A DNA stretch of 64,000 bases from Effrenium voratum (GCA_963377175.1 CAUJNA010000468.1:1-64000); one strand, 5' to 3'; positions 53,916 through 63,506 are shown, counted from the first letter of the stretch. Program-made: numbers and translations. Notes: generated by a model not told the origin, from the sequence alone.

Positions 53916-55469
53916 ATGAGCGAAATTCCGGCAATTGAGCTGCGCAAGATCAACAAGAGTTTTGGACCGGTTCATGCCAACAAGGACATTGATCTTGTTG
54001 TGAAAAAAGGGTCCATCCACGGGATCATAGGAGAAAATGGCGCGGGCAAGTCGACGCTCATGTCAATTCTCTACGGGTTCTATCATGCTGATGACGGCGA
54101 CATAATCATCAAAGGCAAGAAAGTGACGATCGCGGACTCCAAGGCCGCCATCGGCATGGGGATCGGCATGGTTCACCAGCATTTCATGCTGGTCGACAAT
54201 TTTTCGGTTCTGGAAAACGTGGTTCTCGGCGCGGAGGACAGTGCGCTGCTGGCAGGCGGGCTGTCGCGTGCGCGCACCGAATTGAAGCGTCTGGACGAAG
54301 AATATGAGCTGCGCGTCGACCCGGAGGCCCTCATTCAGGATCTGCCCGTCGGTCTGCAGCAACGTGTTGAAATATTGAAAGCACTCTACCGCAGTGCCGA
54401 GGTTCTGATCCTTGACGAACCGACCGGTGTTCTCACACCGGCAGAGGCGGACCATCTGTTCAAGATCCTCGACGTTCTCAAGAATCAGGGAAAGACTGTC
54501 CTGTTGATTACGCACAAGCTGCGCGAAATCATGGCTGTCACCGACACGGTGTCCGTCATGCGCCGCGGCGAGATGGTGGCGACCAGGGAGACGGGGAATA
54601 CCTCCATGGAAGAACTGGCCGAGTTGATGGTTGGCCGGTCGGTTCTGCTGCGTGTCGACAAGGAGCCGGCGCAACCGGAAGCGCCGGTCATGGAAGTTGA
54701 AAATCTCACGGTCACTGACAGCCGTGGTGTCCAGGTTGTCAAGGATGTGAGCCTTTCGGTCCGGGCCGGCGAAAGTGTCGGCATCGCCGGAGTGTCGGGC
54801 AATGGACAGTCCGAACTGCTGGAGACACTGTCCGGCATTCGCCGCGCCACAAGCGGAACGCTAAAAATCCATGGTGAAAGCATAGATCTTGGCACCAGCA
54901 CACTGGATGCTGCGGACATGCGCAAGAAAAACATGGGCCACGTGCCGGAAGACCGGCACCGTATGGGCCTGATCAACAGCTTCACCGAATACGAGAATTC
55001 CATTCTTGGTTATCACCGCGACCCCGCCTATTCCCGGGGCTTGCTGATGGACCTGGCGGCGATCAAGAAAAACGCGGTCGCCGAGATCGAGAAATACGAT
55101 ATCCGGCCACCCAATCCGATGCTCAAGACGGCGAATTTCTCTGGTGGCAACCAGCAGAAAATTGTTCTGGCACGGGAGATAGAGCGGGACCCGGAGGTAT
55201 TGTTGATCGGTCAGCCGACACGCGGTGTCGACATTGGTGCAATTGAGTTTATTCACCGGCGGATCGTTGAACTGCGCGATGCAGGCAAGGGCATTTTGCT
55301 TGTTTCGGTTGAACTCGACGAAATCCGTGCACTGTCGGACAGGGTTCTGGTGATGTTTGATGGCAAGATTGTCGGAGAGCGGGGGAGCAACGCTGATGAG
55401 GGCGAACTCGGCCTGCTCATGGCAGGTGTCGAAGACAATCGCATGACAGCTGAAGGAGGCGTCCAATGA
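53916..55469 (+). CDS. ABC transporter ATPase with two nucleotide-binding domains (RbsA-like, nucleoside importer type)
   Basis: 517 residues from ATG 53916 (TGGGGGA upstream). Domain 1 has Walker A GENGAGKST, signature DLPVGLQQRVEILKAL and Walker B LILDEPTGVL. Domain 2 has a degenerate P-loop GVSGNGQSELL, FSGGNQQKIVLARE and LLIGQPTRGVDIG, as in RbsA/NupO-type proteins. It overlaps the permease by 4 nt (ATGA). Purine nucleoside uptake is inferred from BMP partners. Confidence 0.94.
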   Translation: MSEIPAIELRKINKSFGPVHANKDIDLVVKKGSIHGIIGENGAGKSTLMSILYGFYHADDGDIIIKGKKVTIADSKAAIGMGIGMVHQHFMLVDNFSVLENVVLGAEDSALLAGGLSRARTELKRLDEEYELRVDPEALIQDLPVGLQQRVEILKALYRSAEVLILDEPTGVLTPAEADHLFKILDVLKNQGKTVLLITHKLREIMAVTDTVSVMRRGEMVATRETGNTSMEELAELMVGRSVLLRVDKEPAQPEAPVMEVENLTVTDSRGVQVVKDVSLSVRAGESVGIAGVSGNGQSELLETLSGIRRATSGTLKIHGESIDLGTSTLDAADMRKKNMGHVPEDRHRMGLINSFTEYENSILGYHRDPAYSRGLLMDLAAIKKNAVAEIEKYDIRPPNPMLKTANFSGGNQQKIVLAREIERDPEVLLIGQPTRGVDIGAIEFIHRRIVELRDAGKGILLVSVELDEIRALSDRVLVMFDGKIVGERGSNADEGELGLLMAGVEDNRMTAEGGVQ

Positions 55470-56572
55470 GTGGCGGTCAACTTCCGCGCTGGGTCGATCT
55501 CGGCCTAATCCCCTTCCTGAATCTTTCAGCTGCCTTTCTGGTATCCGGACTGGTCGTTATCCTGATCGGGGAAAATCCGCTGGACGCCGTCAAGGTCCTC
55601 CTCTGGGGGTCGCTCGGTTATGCCGAGGGCTTCGGGTTCACGCTGTTTTATGCGACCAACTTCATCTTCACCGGCCTTGCCGTCGCGGTCGCCTTTCATG
55701 CAGGTCTGTTCAACATTGGCGGTGAAGGGCAGGCCTATGTCGGTGGCCTCGGGGTTGCGTTCGCCTGCCTGGCGCTCGACCAGTACGTACCCTGGTACGT
55801 GACATTGCCATTCGCGATCCTTGGATCGGCTGCGATGGGAGCAGCCTGGGCTTTCATTCCGGCCTGGTTGCAGGCCAAGCGCGGCAGCCACGTGGTTATC
55901 ACCACCATCATGTTCAACTACATTTCATTTTCGTTCATGGTGTACCTGCTGGGCAATGTCCTGAAGAAGCCGGGCTCCATGCAGAACGAGACCCGGACTT
56001 TTGAAGATGGCGGCCGGCTGCCGTTTCTGAACGATGTTTTCCCGTCCTTCGGCTTCGGCTATGCGCCGGTGAACCTGTCCTTGTTCGTGGCCCTGGCTGC
56101 CTGTGTGGCCGTCTGGTTCCTGATCTGGCGCACGAAACTCGGTTATGAAATCAGGTCCTTCGGCGCCAACGCCACGGCTGCCGTCTATGCCGGGATTTCA
56201 CCGGTGCGTATCATCGTTGTCACGATGCTGATATCCGGCGGTCTCGCGGGCATGATGGCAATCAACGAAATCATGGGCTCGCAACACCGGTTGTTGATCG
56301 ATTTCGTCACCGGTTACGGCTTTGTCGGTATCGCGGTCGCTCTCATGGGGCGCGCCCATCCTGTCGGCATCATCCTGGCGGCCGTGCTGTTCGGCATGCT
56401 CTACCAGGGCGGCGCGGAACTCTCGTTTGAAATGCCGAACATCACCCGCGACATGATCATCGTCATCCAGGGTCTTGTCATTCTGTTTGCAGGGGCGCTT
56501 GAACACATGTTCCGGCCGGCGATCGTCAGGTTCTTCACGCCCTCCCAGGCCCTTGCTGCGAAGGAGGCGTGA
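55466..56572 (+). CDS. ABC transporter permease, first of a pair
   Basis: 368 residues, nine or ten membrane segments. Motifs GLFNIGGEGQAYVGGLGVA and GANATAAVYAGISPVRI are those of BMP-ABC (branched-chain-like, YufP/NupP-type) permeases, whose operons always carry two permeases. It ends TGA 56570-56572; AAGGAGG at 56561-56567 serves the second permease, which begins at 56575 and is cut. Confidence 0.93.
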   Translation: MSGGQLPRWVDLGLIPFLNLSAAFLVSGLVVILIGENPLDAVKVLLWGSLGYAEGFGFTLFYATNFIFTGLAVAVAFHAGLFNIGGEGQAYVGGLGVAFACLALDQYVPWYVTLPFAILGSAAMGAAWAFIPAWLQAKRGSHVVITTIMFNYISFSFMVYLLGNVLKKPGSMQNETRTFEDGGRLPFLNDVFPSFGFGYAPVNLSLFVALAACVAVWFLIWRTKLGYEIRSFGANATAAVYAGISPVRIIVVTMLISGGLAGMMAINEIMGSQHRLLIDFVTGYGFVGIAVALMGRAHPVGIILAAVLFGMLYQGGAELSFEMPNITRDMIIVIQGLVILFAGALEHMFRPAIVRFFTPSQALAAKEA

Positions 56573-56574
56573 TC

Positions 56575-56658
56575 ATGTTCGGTGCAGCTTTTGCCATCTG
56601 GCCCATGTGTTTTGGGTTTCAAACGGAGGGCGAGGGCGCAAAAAAAAAAACTTTTTAG
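56575..56658 (+). pseudogene. Second ABC permease, truncated at the contig junction
   Basis: ATG 56575 follows a strong AAGGAGG, positioned as the second permease of the operon. Only MFGAAFAIW at most looks native; then the frame enters CCCATGTGTTTTGGG and a poly-A tract and stops at TAG 56656-56658. The normal protein would be ~300 residues, so almost all of it is missing. Confidence 0.75.
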
Positions 56659-56660
56659 GC
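56595..56660. other. Junction between bacterial and eukaryote-like DNA
   Basis: Left of here the sequence is dense with bacterial genes with GC-rich wobble positions. Right of here there is no bacterial gene in 7.4 kb and low-complexity sequence begins at once with an A run (56640-56650). The exact breakpoint cannot be fixed better than about 56,600-56,640. No insertion sequence or att-like repeat is seen on the junction. Confidence 0.85.
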
Positions 56661-56790
56661 ATCAAAAAACAACTTATTCCTGAAGGTTAAAAAAACTGTG
56701 TAGGGGTCAAAAACAAACTATTCTCTTACATTTACTACTGAAAATGACAAGTCAGAGGATTAAACAAACTTGTCAGGAATCAATAAAACA
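56651..56790. repeat. Degenerate AT-rich repeat family (ACTT..AGGGGTCAA..AAACAAACTT)
   Basis: Three diverged copies read ACTTTTTAGGCATCAAAAAA, ACTGTGTAGGGGTCAAAAAC and ACTTGTCAGGAATCAATAAA near 56650, 56696 and 56769. A fourth, inverted copy lies at about 57430-57470 (its reverse complement is ACTTATTAGGGGTCAATAAA). The inverted and direct copies flank the GA and G-rich tracts. Confidence 0.55.
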
Positions 56791-56801
56791 TGTCTTCATT
56801 T

Positions 56802-56901
56802 CGTGGCAGGCGCAGATTTCGTGGCAGGCGCAGCACTTTCGCAAGGTCAGGTACAGATTTCGCGGCAGGCGCAGCACTTTCGCAAGGTCAGGTGCAGATT
56901 T
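56802..56901. repeat. 41-bp tandem repeat (two full copies and a partial)
   Basis: Units 56820-56860 and 56861-56901 differ at two bases (GTGG/GCGG and GTA/GTG), and a partial copy CGTGGCAGGCGCAGATTT sits at 56802-56819. It abuts the GA tract. Confidence 0.8.
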
Positions 56902-57140
<239 letters not shown>

Positions 57141-57415
57141 GCAGGAATAAAGAAGAAAGTGACGATTCACTAGGGTGCGTTAATGTCCGCAAACACGCGG
57201 GTGGGGGGGTGGCAGCCCCCAGAATATCTTTGTAAGTAGAAATGGTGGGGGGTTGTTGCCCCCATGATGATGGAAAAGTGATGCAACAAAGGGTGCGTTA
57301 ATCTTTGTAAACATTCTAGAAATCAGCGGGGGGGGGGGGGGGGGGGGGGGGGCTGCCGCCCCCCAAGATGATGGAAGAAGTGATGATTCAACAAAGGGTG
57401 CATCCGCCGATTCGA
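57141..57415. repeat. Diverged ~110-bp tandem units with G-run/C-run hairpins
   Basis: Each unit has GTGATGCAACAAAGGGTGCG-like lead sequence followed by a G run, a short loop and a C run: GGGGGGGTGGCAGCCCCC near 57205, GGGGGGTTGTTGCCCCC near 57250, and a 25-G run with GCTGCCGCCCCCC at 57328-57363. A fragment of a further unit begins near 57370. Confidence 0.7.
57328..57352. repeat. Poly-G run of 25
   Basis: An unbroken 25-nt G tract, followed by CTGCCGCCCCCC with which it can pair. G tracts of this length are unknown in the bacterial part and are typical of low-complexity eukaryote DNA or of assembly slippage. Confidence 0.95.
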
Positions 57416-57470
57416 AACCGATATTGGGAACCTCTACTAAGTTTGTTTATTGACCCCTAATAAGTTAGGT

Positions 57471-57525
57471 TAAATATATATATATATATAAATCCCTGAT
57501 TTAAAAAAAAAAAAAAATCCCTGAT
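57471..57525. repeat. AT and poly-A microsatellites
   Basis: An ATATATAT run (57473-57490) is followed by AAATCCCTGATTT, a 15-A run and a second AATCCCTGAT. The repeated CCCTGAT flanks the A run. Nothing coding is seen. Confidence 0.8.
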
Positions 57526-57653
57526 ATATTTTTGTTGATGCCTATCCCTCAAACAGACCCCTTTTGGAACATGCTGAAAGGAAAGACCGGTCTCTGGAAC
57601 AAGATGGCTTCACTTGCTTTCTTTAGGATGGGTATCGCTGAACCCCCGCCCAC

Positions 57654-57748
57654 GCCCTCTCCTCGTCCTCTTCCTCACTCTCATCGTCCTTTGCTTCATT
57701 GGCCGCAGTTTCGGGCTCTTCCACCTTCGCCTGACCGCGACCGAACAT
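57654..57748 (-). other. Candidate acidic exon (minus strand)
   Basis: From ATG 57748 the minus strand reads MFGRGQAKVEEPET then AANEAKDDESEEEDEERA, without stops, and meets GTGGGC (57653-57648). Such acid-rich segments occur in many eukaryotic proteins and in nonfunctional DNA. An exon is only suggested by the donor and start codon; the downstream context is unknown. Confidence 0.25.
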
Positions 57749-57858
57749 GTTGAAGGGCCCGAAACGTCAATGGAACAAGTCTTGGCAGGAACCTTCATCG
57801 GATGAGCCCCTGGTTTGGCAAATTACCCTAATTCACAAACCAGCACCTTCATCTTTGG

Positions 57859-58284
57859 GTGAGCCTGACAAGAGGAAGTGTGTGTCCGAAAGGACTGTCC
57901 GAAAGATCAAAAAGGCGGGGAACCCTCTTCCCCCCCACAAATCTTTTTGGCTCGTTGCTAGTCTGGTCCGGTTCGCGGGGAGATCGTTTTGCCAAAAAGG
58001 AGAAACTGTTGGTGGGTGGGTTCAGGCCAACTCGTCTATTGGCCAACCGTTGCGAAATCTGCGTTGAGCTTCGAAGGGCAACGTATTCCCGGGTTCCACG
58101 TCGAGAGGTACCAAAAAGCGACAAAAGCGCCGAAAGGTTTGCCCGGAAATCCTGCCGCAAAGGCAGTCCCTGGCTCGCTGCGGGGGTGTTGGCTTGGGTC
58201 GAGCTCATGCGGCATGGCGCCCTGGCAAACCACCTAGAGGTGGCTGTGATTCGCCAAGAATTCGTCCATAGGAGATGGTTCTAA
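57859..58284 (+). other. Stop-free 426-nt block without a recognisable product
   Basis: A 141-codon frame (start 57859) and a 119-codon frame on the other strand (57849-58208) both run unbroken here. A neighbouring plus frame (57989-58237) includes SALSFEGQRIPGFHVERYQKA, the most protein-like of the set. With no similarity to a known family recalled and three frames open, I cannot say which, if any, codes. Confidence 0.15.
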
Positions 58285-58338
58285 AAGCGCGAGATGCCCA
58301 GCAAACCGCGCATGCCTGGAGCTTTGAGCAGCTTGCAC

Positions 58339-58470
58339 CCCACCCTTGGAATGAAAGGCAGACTCGGTCGCCTGATTCTTCCTCTCCTTCTCTTTCTGCT
58401 TCTTCTTCTGCTTCGCTTTCTTCTTCTTCACCTGCAGGCTCTGCGCTGCCAACACCGTTTTGCCACACTA
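58339..58470 (-). other. Candidate lysine/glutamate-rich exon (minus strand)
   Basis: On the minus strand one frame reads KTVLAAQSLQVKKKKAKQ then KKKQKEKERKNQATESAF, and another reads EEEESEAEEEAEREG. The upstream part (58475-58540) after CCGCAG reads EVQIPVYETPRNGNGLFETLA and ends in a stop 20 codons later. The KEKE composition suits a eukaryotic low-complexity exon. Very tentative. Confidence 0.2.
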
Positions 58471-58688
58471 GCAAGCCAGGGTTTCGAACAAGCCATTGCC
58501 ATTTCTGGGCGTCTCGTAGACGGGAATCTGGACTTCTGCGGGTAACCCAGCCCAACAAGACCTTGTTAGGGCTCCTCTTTCGGGGGGCGGGCTTGGCATC
58601 CGAATTGCTTCACCTTCCCTATGCAGCGCTCCAAATACCCACTTGCTTGTGGCCATGAAAAGTAGAAAACATGGGGGCTCGGGGGCAG

Positions 58689-58788
58689 GGAGATGGAGGG
58701 GGAGCCCAAACAAGCCCTGAATTAGGCCTGACTAAGAGCCCAAGAGAAACTGCTGGCCAAGCCTCAAAATCAACCTCCACCCCCACCG
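58689..58788 (+). other. Candidate exon ending at a consensus GTAAGT donor (plus strand)
   Basis: A stop-free plus frame containing SPELGLTKSPRETAGQASKS ends at CACCG/GTAAGT (donor 58789-58794). An AG acceptor (GGGGGCAG) is possible at 58688. No protein family is recognised. Confidence 0.3.
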
Positions 58789-59197
58789 GTAAGTGGCCAT
58801 GCCACTCTACAATGGGGTACATCCAGAGCTTTGCGCAGATCGAAGCTCTCTTGGGTTATTTTTTGTGTGCATCATAGAAGTCCGCCTGCAGCGCAAGCCT
58901 TTGACGTGACCTGTTCATCCGTGAGAAGCTCCCTTTGGTCTGTGGAAGCTTTGACTCACCAAAGGCCCATGGCGACACCCAATCCAGCCCCTCTTGGTGA
59001 GGTTCGTAGGACAGCCATGTGGTCTAATAGATTCAATCCCTGGCTTTGGCGTCAGGTGAAACGGTTCCGAATAATGCTTGGGTGTCCGATGGGATCTGAA
59101 TACGTACGGAAAAAGAAAAAAATCTCCCCAGGGCCATGGTTGAAGAACAACAACAATCATCTGTTTCGGTTTGATTGTGCATTTCCATAGTTTATGT

Positions 59198-59231
59198 CCC
59201 CCCCCCCCCCCAAAAAAAAAAAAAAAAAAAA
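59198..59231. repeat. Poly-C (14) followed by poly-A (20)
   Basis: A 14-C run at 59198-59211 joins a 20-A run at 59212-59231. The combination is frequent in eukaryotic low-complexity and rare in bacteria. Confidence 0.95.
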
Positions 59232-59540
59232 CTTGTTTATGGCCCCATCTCCAAAACGTTTCAACAGAAGTCCTCCACCCCTCCAAGAAAGTAAAACACA
59301 ATAACATATAATAACACCAAAACAAAGGTAGGGATTTGGCAACCATTCCCCCCAAAATGGGTTCTCCCAAGTCGCAGGTGTGCAACCCTCAGGTAACTCC
59401 CAGCCAGGACTACTTTGTCAGATCCTGGGCTCACAAAGAAGCGGCCACCGAAACCCGAAACCCGATTTGCCGCAACCATGGCCTCGTAACTTGTGGGAAC
59501 CCTCCTTTTGAGGGTAAAGCGCGTGGTGTGTGTGGGGAAG

Positions 59541-59636
59541 GGAAGCCAAATGGAAACCACTGATTTTGATGTGCCATTTGAAGACAAAACCCCATGTAGG
59601 ATCCTATCTGGAAGTCCAATGATTCAGCCACCTGAA
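59541..59636 (+). other. Candidate exon ending at GTAAGG (plus strand)
   Basis: A stop-free plus frame containing DFDVPFEDKTPCRILSGSPM ends PPE at donor GTAAGG (59637-59642). The acceptor is uncertain (GGGGAAG at 59540 is one possibility). Confidence 0.25.
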
Positions 59637-59665
59637 GTAAGGATGACATCGCGCAGCATGCCGGC

Positions 59666-59929
59666 ATGGCTTTTCTCCAAGAGACCCAAAATCATGCGCC
59701 AAACGTGCAGCCGCTGACAGAAACAAGCCTGGCGGGCGAGGAACCCGCCTCACTCTTAGAGGTCTGCCTGCCTGGAATTGAAACACCGGACGCGCAGGGA
59801 TCGTCCAAAGTAGGAAGCTCTACATCGCCACCTGAAACTTCCAGCTCAATGCACTCTTTAGGTCAACTCCGCCCCAAGATTTCACTGATAGCGGAGGGAA
59901 CGCGAGTGGAAGCAAGAGGCTGGGCATAA
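59666..59929 (+). other. Open frame of 87 codons, unclassified
   Basis: The plus frame includes NHAPNVQPLTETSLAGEEPA, LLEVCLPGIETPDAQ and MHSLGQLRPKISLIAEGTR. The composition is protein-like, with no repeat, but no family is recognised. It could be part of a spliced gene or chance. Confidence 0.2.
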
Positions 59930-60387
59930 GCAGTCAGCCAACCAGTGAAAAACCACACGGCGAGTTTTTTCTTGGACCGAGTCCATCGGCTTATGCAGCC
60001 TCTCCAAAACTTTGAACCGGCAGCTAGGCTCTTGGCCATAGCCCCATGCCAATATGGCAATATTGACACAGCCCAAGAGATCCAAAACTTCAATCGCGGG
60101 CCATTCTCCAGATTCGCCGCGTGTCTTTTTTGAGGCTACCCCGAACAAAAAACAGGCAAGGGTCTTCTTCCTTCTGGCTCCCCCTTAAAACCCAGCAACC
60201 AAAAAGGGGTAAAAACAAAAAGACACGACAGACCCGCATGGCCATGGGTCGAAATCCAAATCGTATTTCCAGTCAACATCCCAATCCCCCCTAAAATAGG
60301 TGCTAAAATGGGTGGTGAATTCACCTACTCACCAAAATGGGATCCCGTTTAACGGTTTTGACCCACGGCCACATCTCGCGCATTCAG

Positions 60388-60567
60388 AAGTCCCCCTTCT
60401 CCGCCTTTGCCCACTGCAGTGCTTGGATCAACCGGCTTTCCCGGCTTTCGCGGCGTTCATCCACCAGCGACTGCAGAGAGGGCGCTCTCGTGGGAAAGGA
60501 CTCCTTGCAGCCCCCTGTAAACGGACAGTCTGTCGACCTTTCTTGGGGGTACGGTGGATTCCCCAAA
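60388..60567 (+). other. Best candidate exon: 180 nt bounded by CAG and GTAAGT (plus strand)
   Basis: The open block runs exactly from CAG/AAG (acceptor end 60387) to CCAAA/GTAAGT (donor 60568-60573) and contains 60 whole codons, phase 0 at both ends. It reads KSPFSAFAHCSAWINRLSRL to SVDLSWGYGGFPK. Two matching splice signals and phase agreement make this the most plausible exon of the right arm, but unrecognised protein content leaves it unproved. Confidence 0.35.
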
Positions 60568-61403
60568 GTAAGTCAACCACAAACCATGGGAATTTACAGG
60601 GTTTCCTTTGTTCCCTACTTGCAATATTTAGGGCATCAACCGTAGCCCTCTTTTTGTGTGGTTTTAAAGGGGTTGTGGGTCCGATTCCCAAGAAAAGACA
60701 GACCCACATTGCGCGAAACCCCCGGCGAGTCCTCGGGGTTCGTCATGCCATGGTCTTCTGAAACCGACGCCAGGCCGCGCCGCCTGAAGGGCCTTTTGCC
60801 GCGCACGCGAGCGCCCGGCATCGGCGGAATGGGCTCCATGCGGTAAAAATCGGGTCAAAGGGCACGGCCTTGAGCAACCATAGCTGAGCCGCTAGTGGCG
60901 GCGGGTAGCAGCCTTCGTCTCACTTTGGAGCTTTGGAGCTTCGGATGTAGAGCTAGGGTCCTTCCCGTCCCGATCCTCTCGTGGCCATGGCTCTGAAAGG
61001 GAAATGGACCTGAGGTCCGTCAAGCTTTCCATGTTCCCCAAGAAGCCGACCTTTGTGGTTTGGAGGGCGCCCAGATTGCGGAAAAAAGGCCAATTGGCTG
61101 GGCAAGCGCCGATCTTTGCCGTTGCATGGTGTTGAATGAAGTACAAAACCCCTGATATCCCACGACCTTGATTGCCCTCGTCCAATCAATCTTCACTGAA
61201 AGAGGGGAAGGTTCCTTGGTACGTGAAAAGCCGCTTCCAGCACTTTGGAGGTCGAGGGTAAGGGCTTCCGAGTTTCAGCCACTCCCGCATCATGGTGAGG
61301 AACGCCCCCAAAGAACAATGGGTGGCTGGCCTTTTTTGGGGATCCCCAAAACGGATTCGGTGTTTCTTTTGGTTTTCCTTAAAAACCACCCAAAACATGG
61401 GTA

Positions 61404-61811
61404 CCCTCAAAAGAAGGCACACCCATGCATATGATGCGGGCTTGCTCAAAAAGGGCCAAAAGACAAAAGCACAATGCCAAAACAAACACACAAATGCTAT
61501 CGGTGCGTTTCTACGCAAAAGGGGAACGGTCTGTCTGGTTTGAACAAAGGGCTCTCCTCCCCTTTGGTTTGTTTAGGCAAAACTGTCTAGACCGCACAAA
61601 GTTGATCCATTTCAAGACACTACCCCTGTTTCCCCCTCAAAGGCGCCCAATATTATTGACTTTTTCTTTCGCTCTAAGAATCCCGGCCCACAAGACACAG
61701 AAAGTAACAGCACCCCAGCGCCCTCAAAAAAGACGCACCGCAGGGTTCAAAAAAAGATACGCCAAACAGGATTCGCCTCAACAAAACGAGTATCCTCAAA
61801 AAAGGCACCCC
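61404..61811. repeat. Interspersed CCTCAAAAAAGGCACACC-like motif (four copies)
   Basis: Copies near 61404 (CCCTCAAAAGAAGGCACACC), 61721 (CCCTCAAAAAAGACGCACCG), 61744 (GGTTCAAAAAAAGATACGCC) and 61793 (TCCTCAAAAAAGGCACCCCC). The spacing is irregular. It may be an old dispersed or tandem repeat. Confidence 0.45.
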
Positions 61812-62059
61812 CTCGCCCACAAAGGGAAGAACAAACACACATTCCAAACAAGTTAAACCCCTCAAACAAGAATTGCTACCCTCTATTTCTTGGAGGGTAT
61901 TCCAAAAAAAACACGAGGGTCCCCCCCTAACCCCCCTCCCCCACCCACCCACCCCAAGACACACAAAAACCAAACGAACAGAAAAAAACAAAGACGACCA
62001 AAACCCACAAAAAACGCCCGGGGCAATCCCCCACCCCCCCCCCCCGCCCCAGCGACCAC

Positions 62060-62173
62060 GCGCCACCGCGCCTCCTTGAGCTGCTCCGCGTCCAGGTCCT
62101 CCAGCAGCTCCGCCTCCGCCGCCTTGGCGGCCTCCAGCTCCACCGAGGCCTCGCGCGCAACGAGCGCGCGGCA
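62060..62173 (-). other. Candidate exon encoding a charged alanine-rich helix (minus strand)
   Basis: From CCAG (62177-62174) the minus strand reads 38 codons, CRALVAREASVELEAAKAAE then AELLEDLDAEQLKEARWR, to a GTGGTC donor (62059-62054). Both ends are phase 0, the GC content is high and no stop occurs. The coiled-coil-like sequence is plausible for a eukaryotic scaffold protein. Confidence 0.35.
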
Positions 62174-62229
62174 CTGGTTGATGGGACTGGAGGATGGGGA
62201 TGAGGTCGGTGCTTTTGAACTTTAGGTTT

Positions 62230-62400
62230 TTCTAGTTGTGATGTGTTGGCGTTGACGTGTTTCATGTTGTTGCTCTAATTTGTGATGTGTTCGTGGTGGT
62301 GTTGTGTTTGATGGTTTGATGATGCATTTGTTTTGATGTTTTGATGACGTGGTTGATGATGTTTAATGTTTTGATGTCTTAGTTTTCTGGATGTTAGGCT
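62230..62400. repeat. TTTTGATG/GTTGATG-rich cryptic repeat
   Basis: The stretch is built of variants of GTTTGATG, GTTTTGATG and TGTTGTG. It has no long open frame. It is low-complexity DNA of the eukaryotic type. Confidence 0.6.
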
Positions 62401-63030
62401 TCAAGGTTTTCTGGATTGGGGTCGATCAATATTGCCTTCGGCCCCCACATGACCATGGGCAAGAACCCTAACCAACAAGAGCGCTTTACTCCGCTTGGAA
62501 ACTAAGCATGCAAGCCCAAGACTGGCATCCAAAAAAGAAGAGTGTTTTCTCTTCCAGAAGCGAAACCACCTTGTTCGCTGATTCCGGGGCCCTTTCTTCT
62601 CCTTCCGGCCAGCAACAAATTGGCATGTCGAGATTCCGGCCCATGATTAGTGACCCTTATGCATATTGATGTCCTGGGGAGGCGCCCTTTCTCAGAAGGC
62701 CAACATCCACCTTGAGCCGACTGCCGGATCGAAGAGGTGCCGCGCTCTGTGAGTCTACATGGAATCTGCATGTGTTACCATAACTCCAAGGCTGAACTAA
62801 GGGATCCCCAAGCTGGCTCCCCCAAATAAGATGAAATTGATAGTCTTCATGGCTCCAACACAGGCAGCCTTTTGGGTTTCCATGGATCTGTTTTGTCCCG
62901 GATCATGGCTCACAAAACCAGCACCCATCGATTTTTCACCCAGCTCACCCGATCCAAACACATCCTACGGGCCTACGGCTCCAGCCAGCCAGGTCCCATC
63001 CCCATCCCGCCTGAGTGGGGGCCTCCCGAC

Positions 63031-63119
63031 TCCCGGGCATCTGCAGCTCCGGGCACAGCTTCGGCAGGCGCGGCTCCCGCAGCAAGGTCCGCAGCGCGTC
63101 GTCCTTCGAGACCGGCACG
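63031..63119 (-). other. Candidate GC-rich exon (minus strand)
   Basis: The block runs from the CCAG at 63123-63120 to a GT at 63030-63029 and reads VPVSKDDALRTLLREPRLPK then LCPELQMPG in one frame. It is bounded by a G-rich stretch upstream (63147-63182). No family is recognised; the splice ends are guesses. Confidence 0.25.
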
Positions 63120-63145
63120 CTGGTTTCGGGGCAGCCGGCCGGGCA

Positions 63146-63182
63146 GGGGGGGGGGGAGGAAGGGCGGGGGGGATGGGAGGAG
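63146..63182. repeat. G-rich tract
   Basis: Runs of nine and seven G alternate with GGAAGGGC and ATGGGAGGAGG. A potential G-quadruplex on the plus strand. No coding. Confidence 0.85.
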
Positions 63183-63506
63183 GGGCCAAATTCGGGTTTA
63201 GTTGTTGATGAAGTCTCCCATTGGTCCAAAAAAGCGGACACTTTCAGCAGTGATTGCTCAAAGGCTAGGTCTACCCAAATGAGCATTGAAGGAGATTCTA
63301 CTCCACCAACTCCACACCCCAACTCAACCCCAATTCCAACACGAATCTAAAGGTCGCAAAAGCACACCAAGAGCAACTCAGGTGAAGGGAGCCTGCGAGG
63401 AGGATTGAGACATCTGAGACGCTTGACACCCCTCTTTTTGTCCTCATGTGCGCTTCTATCACGAAAGCTGACAGGACTTGGAAGATAGCTGGTTGTTTGG
63501 ATCGGC

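Noticed and set aside
1..56600. Prophage, integron or insertion sequence
   Set aside because: No integrase, transposase or structural phage genes, and no long terminal repeats.
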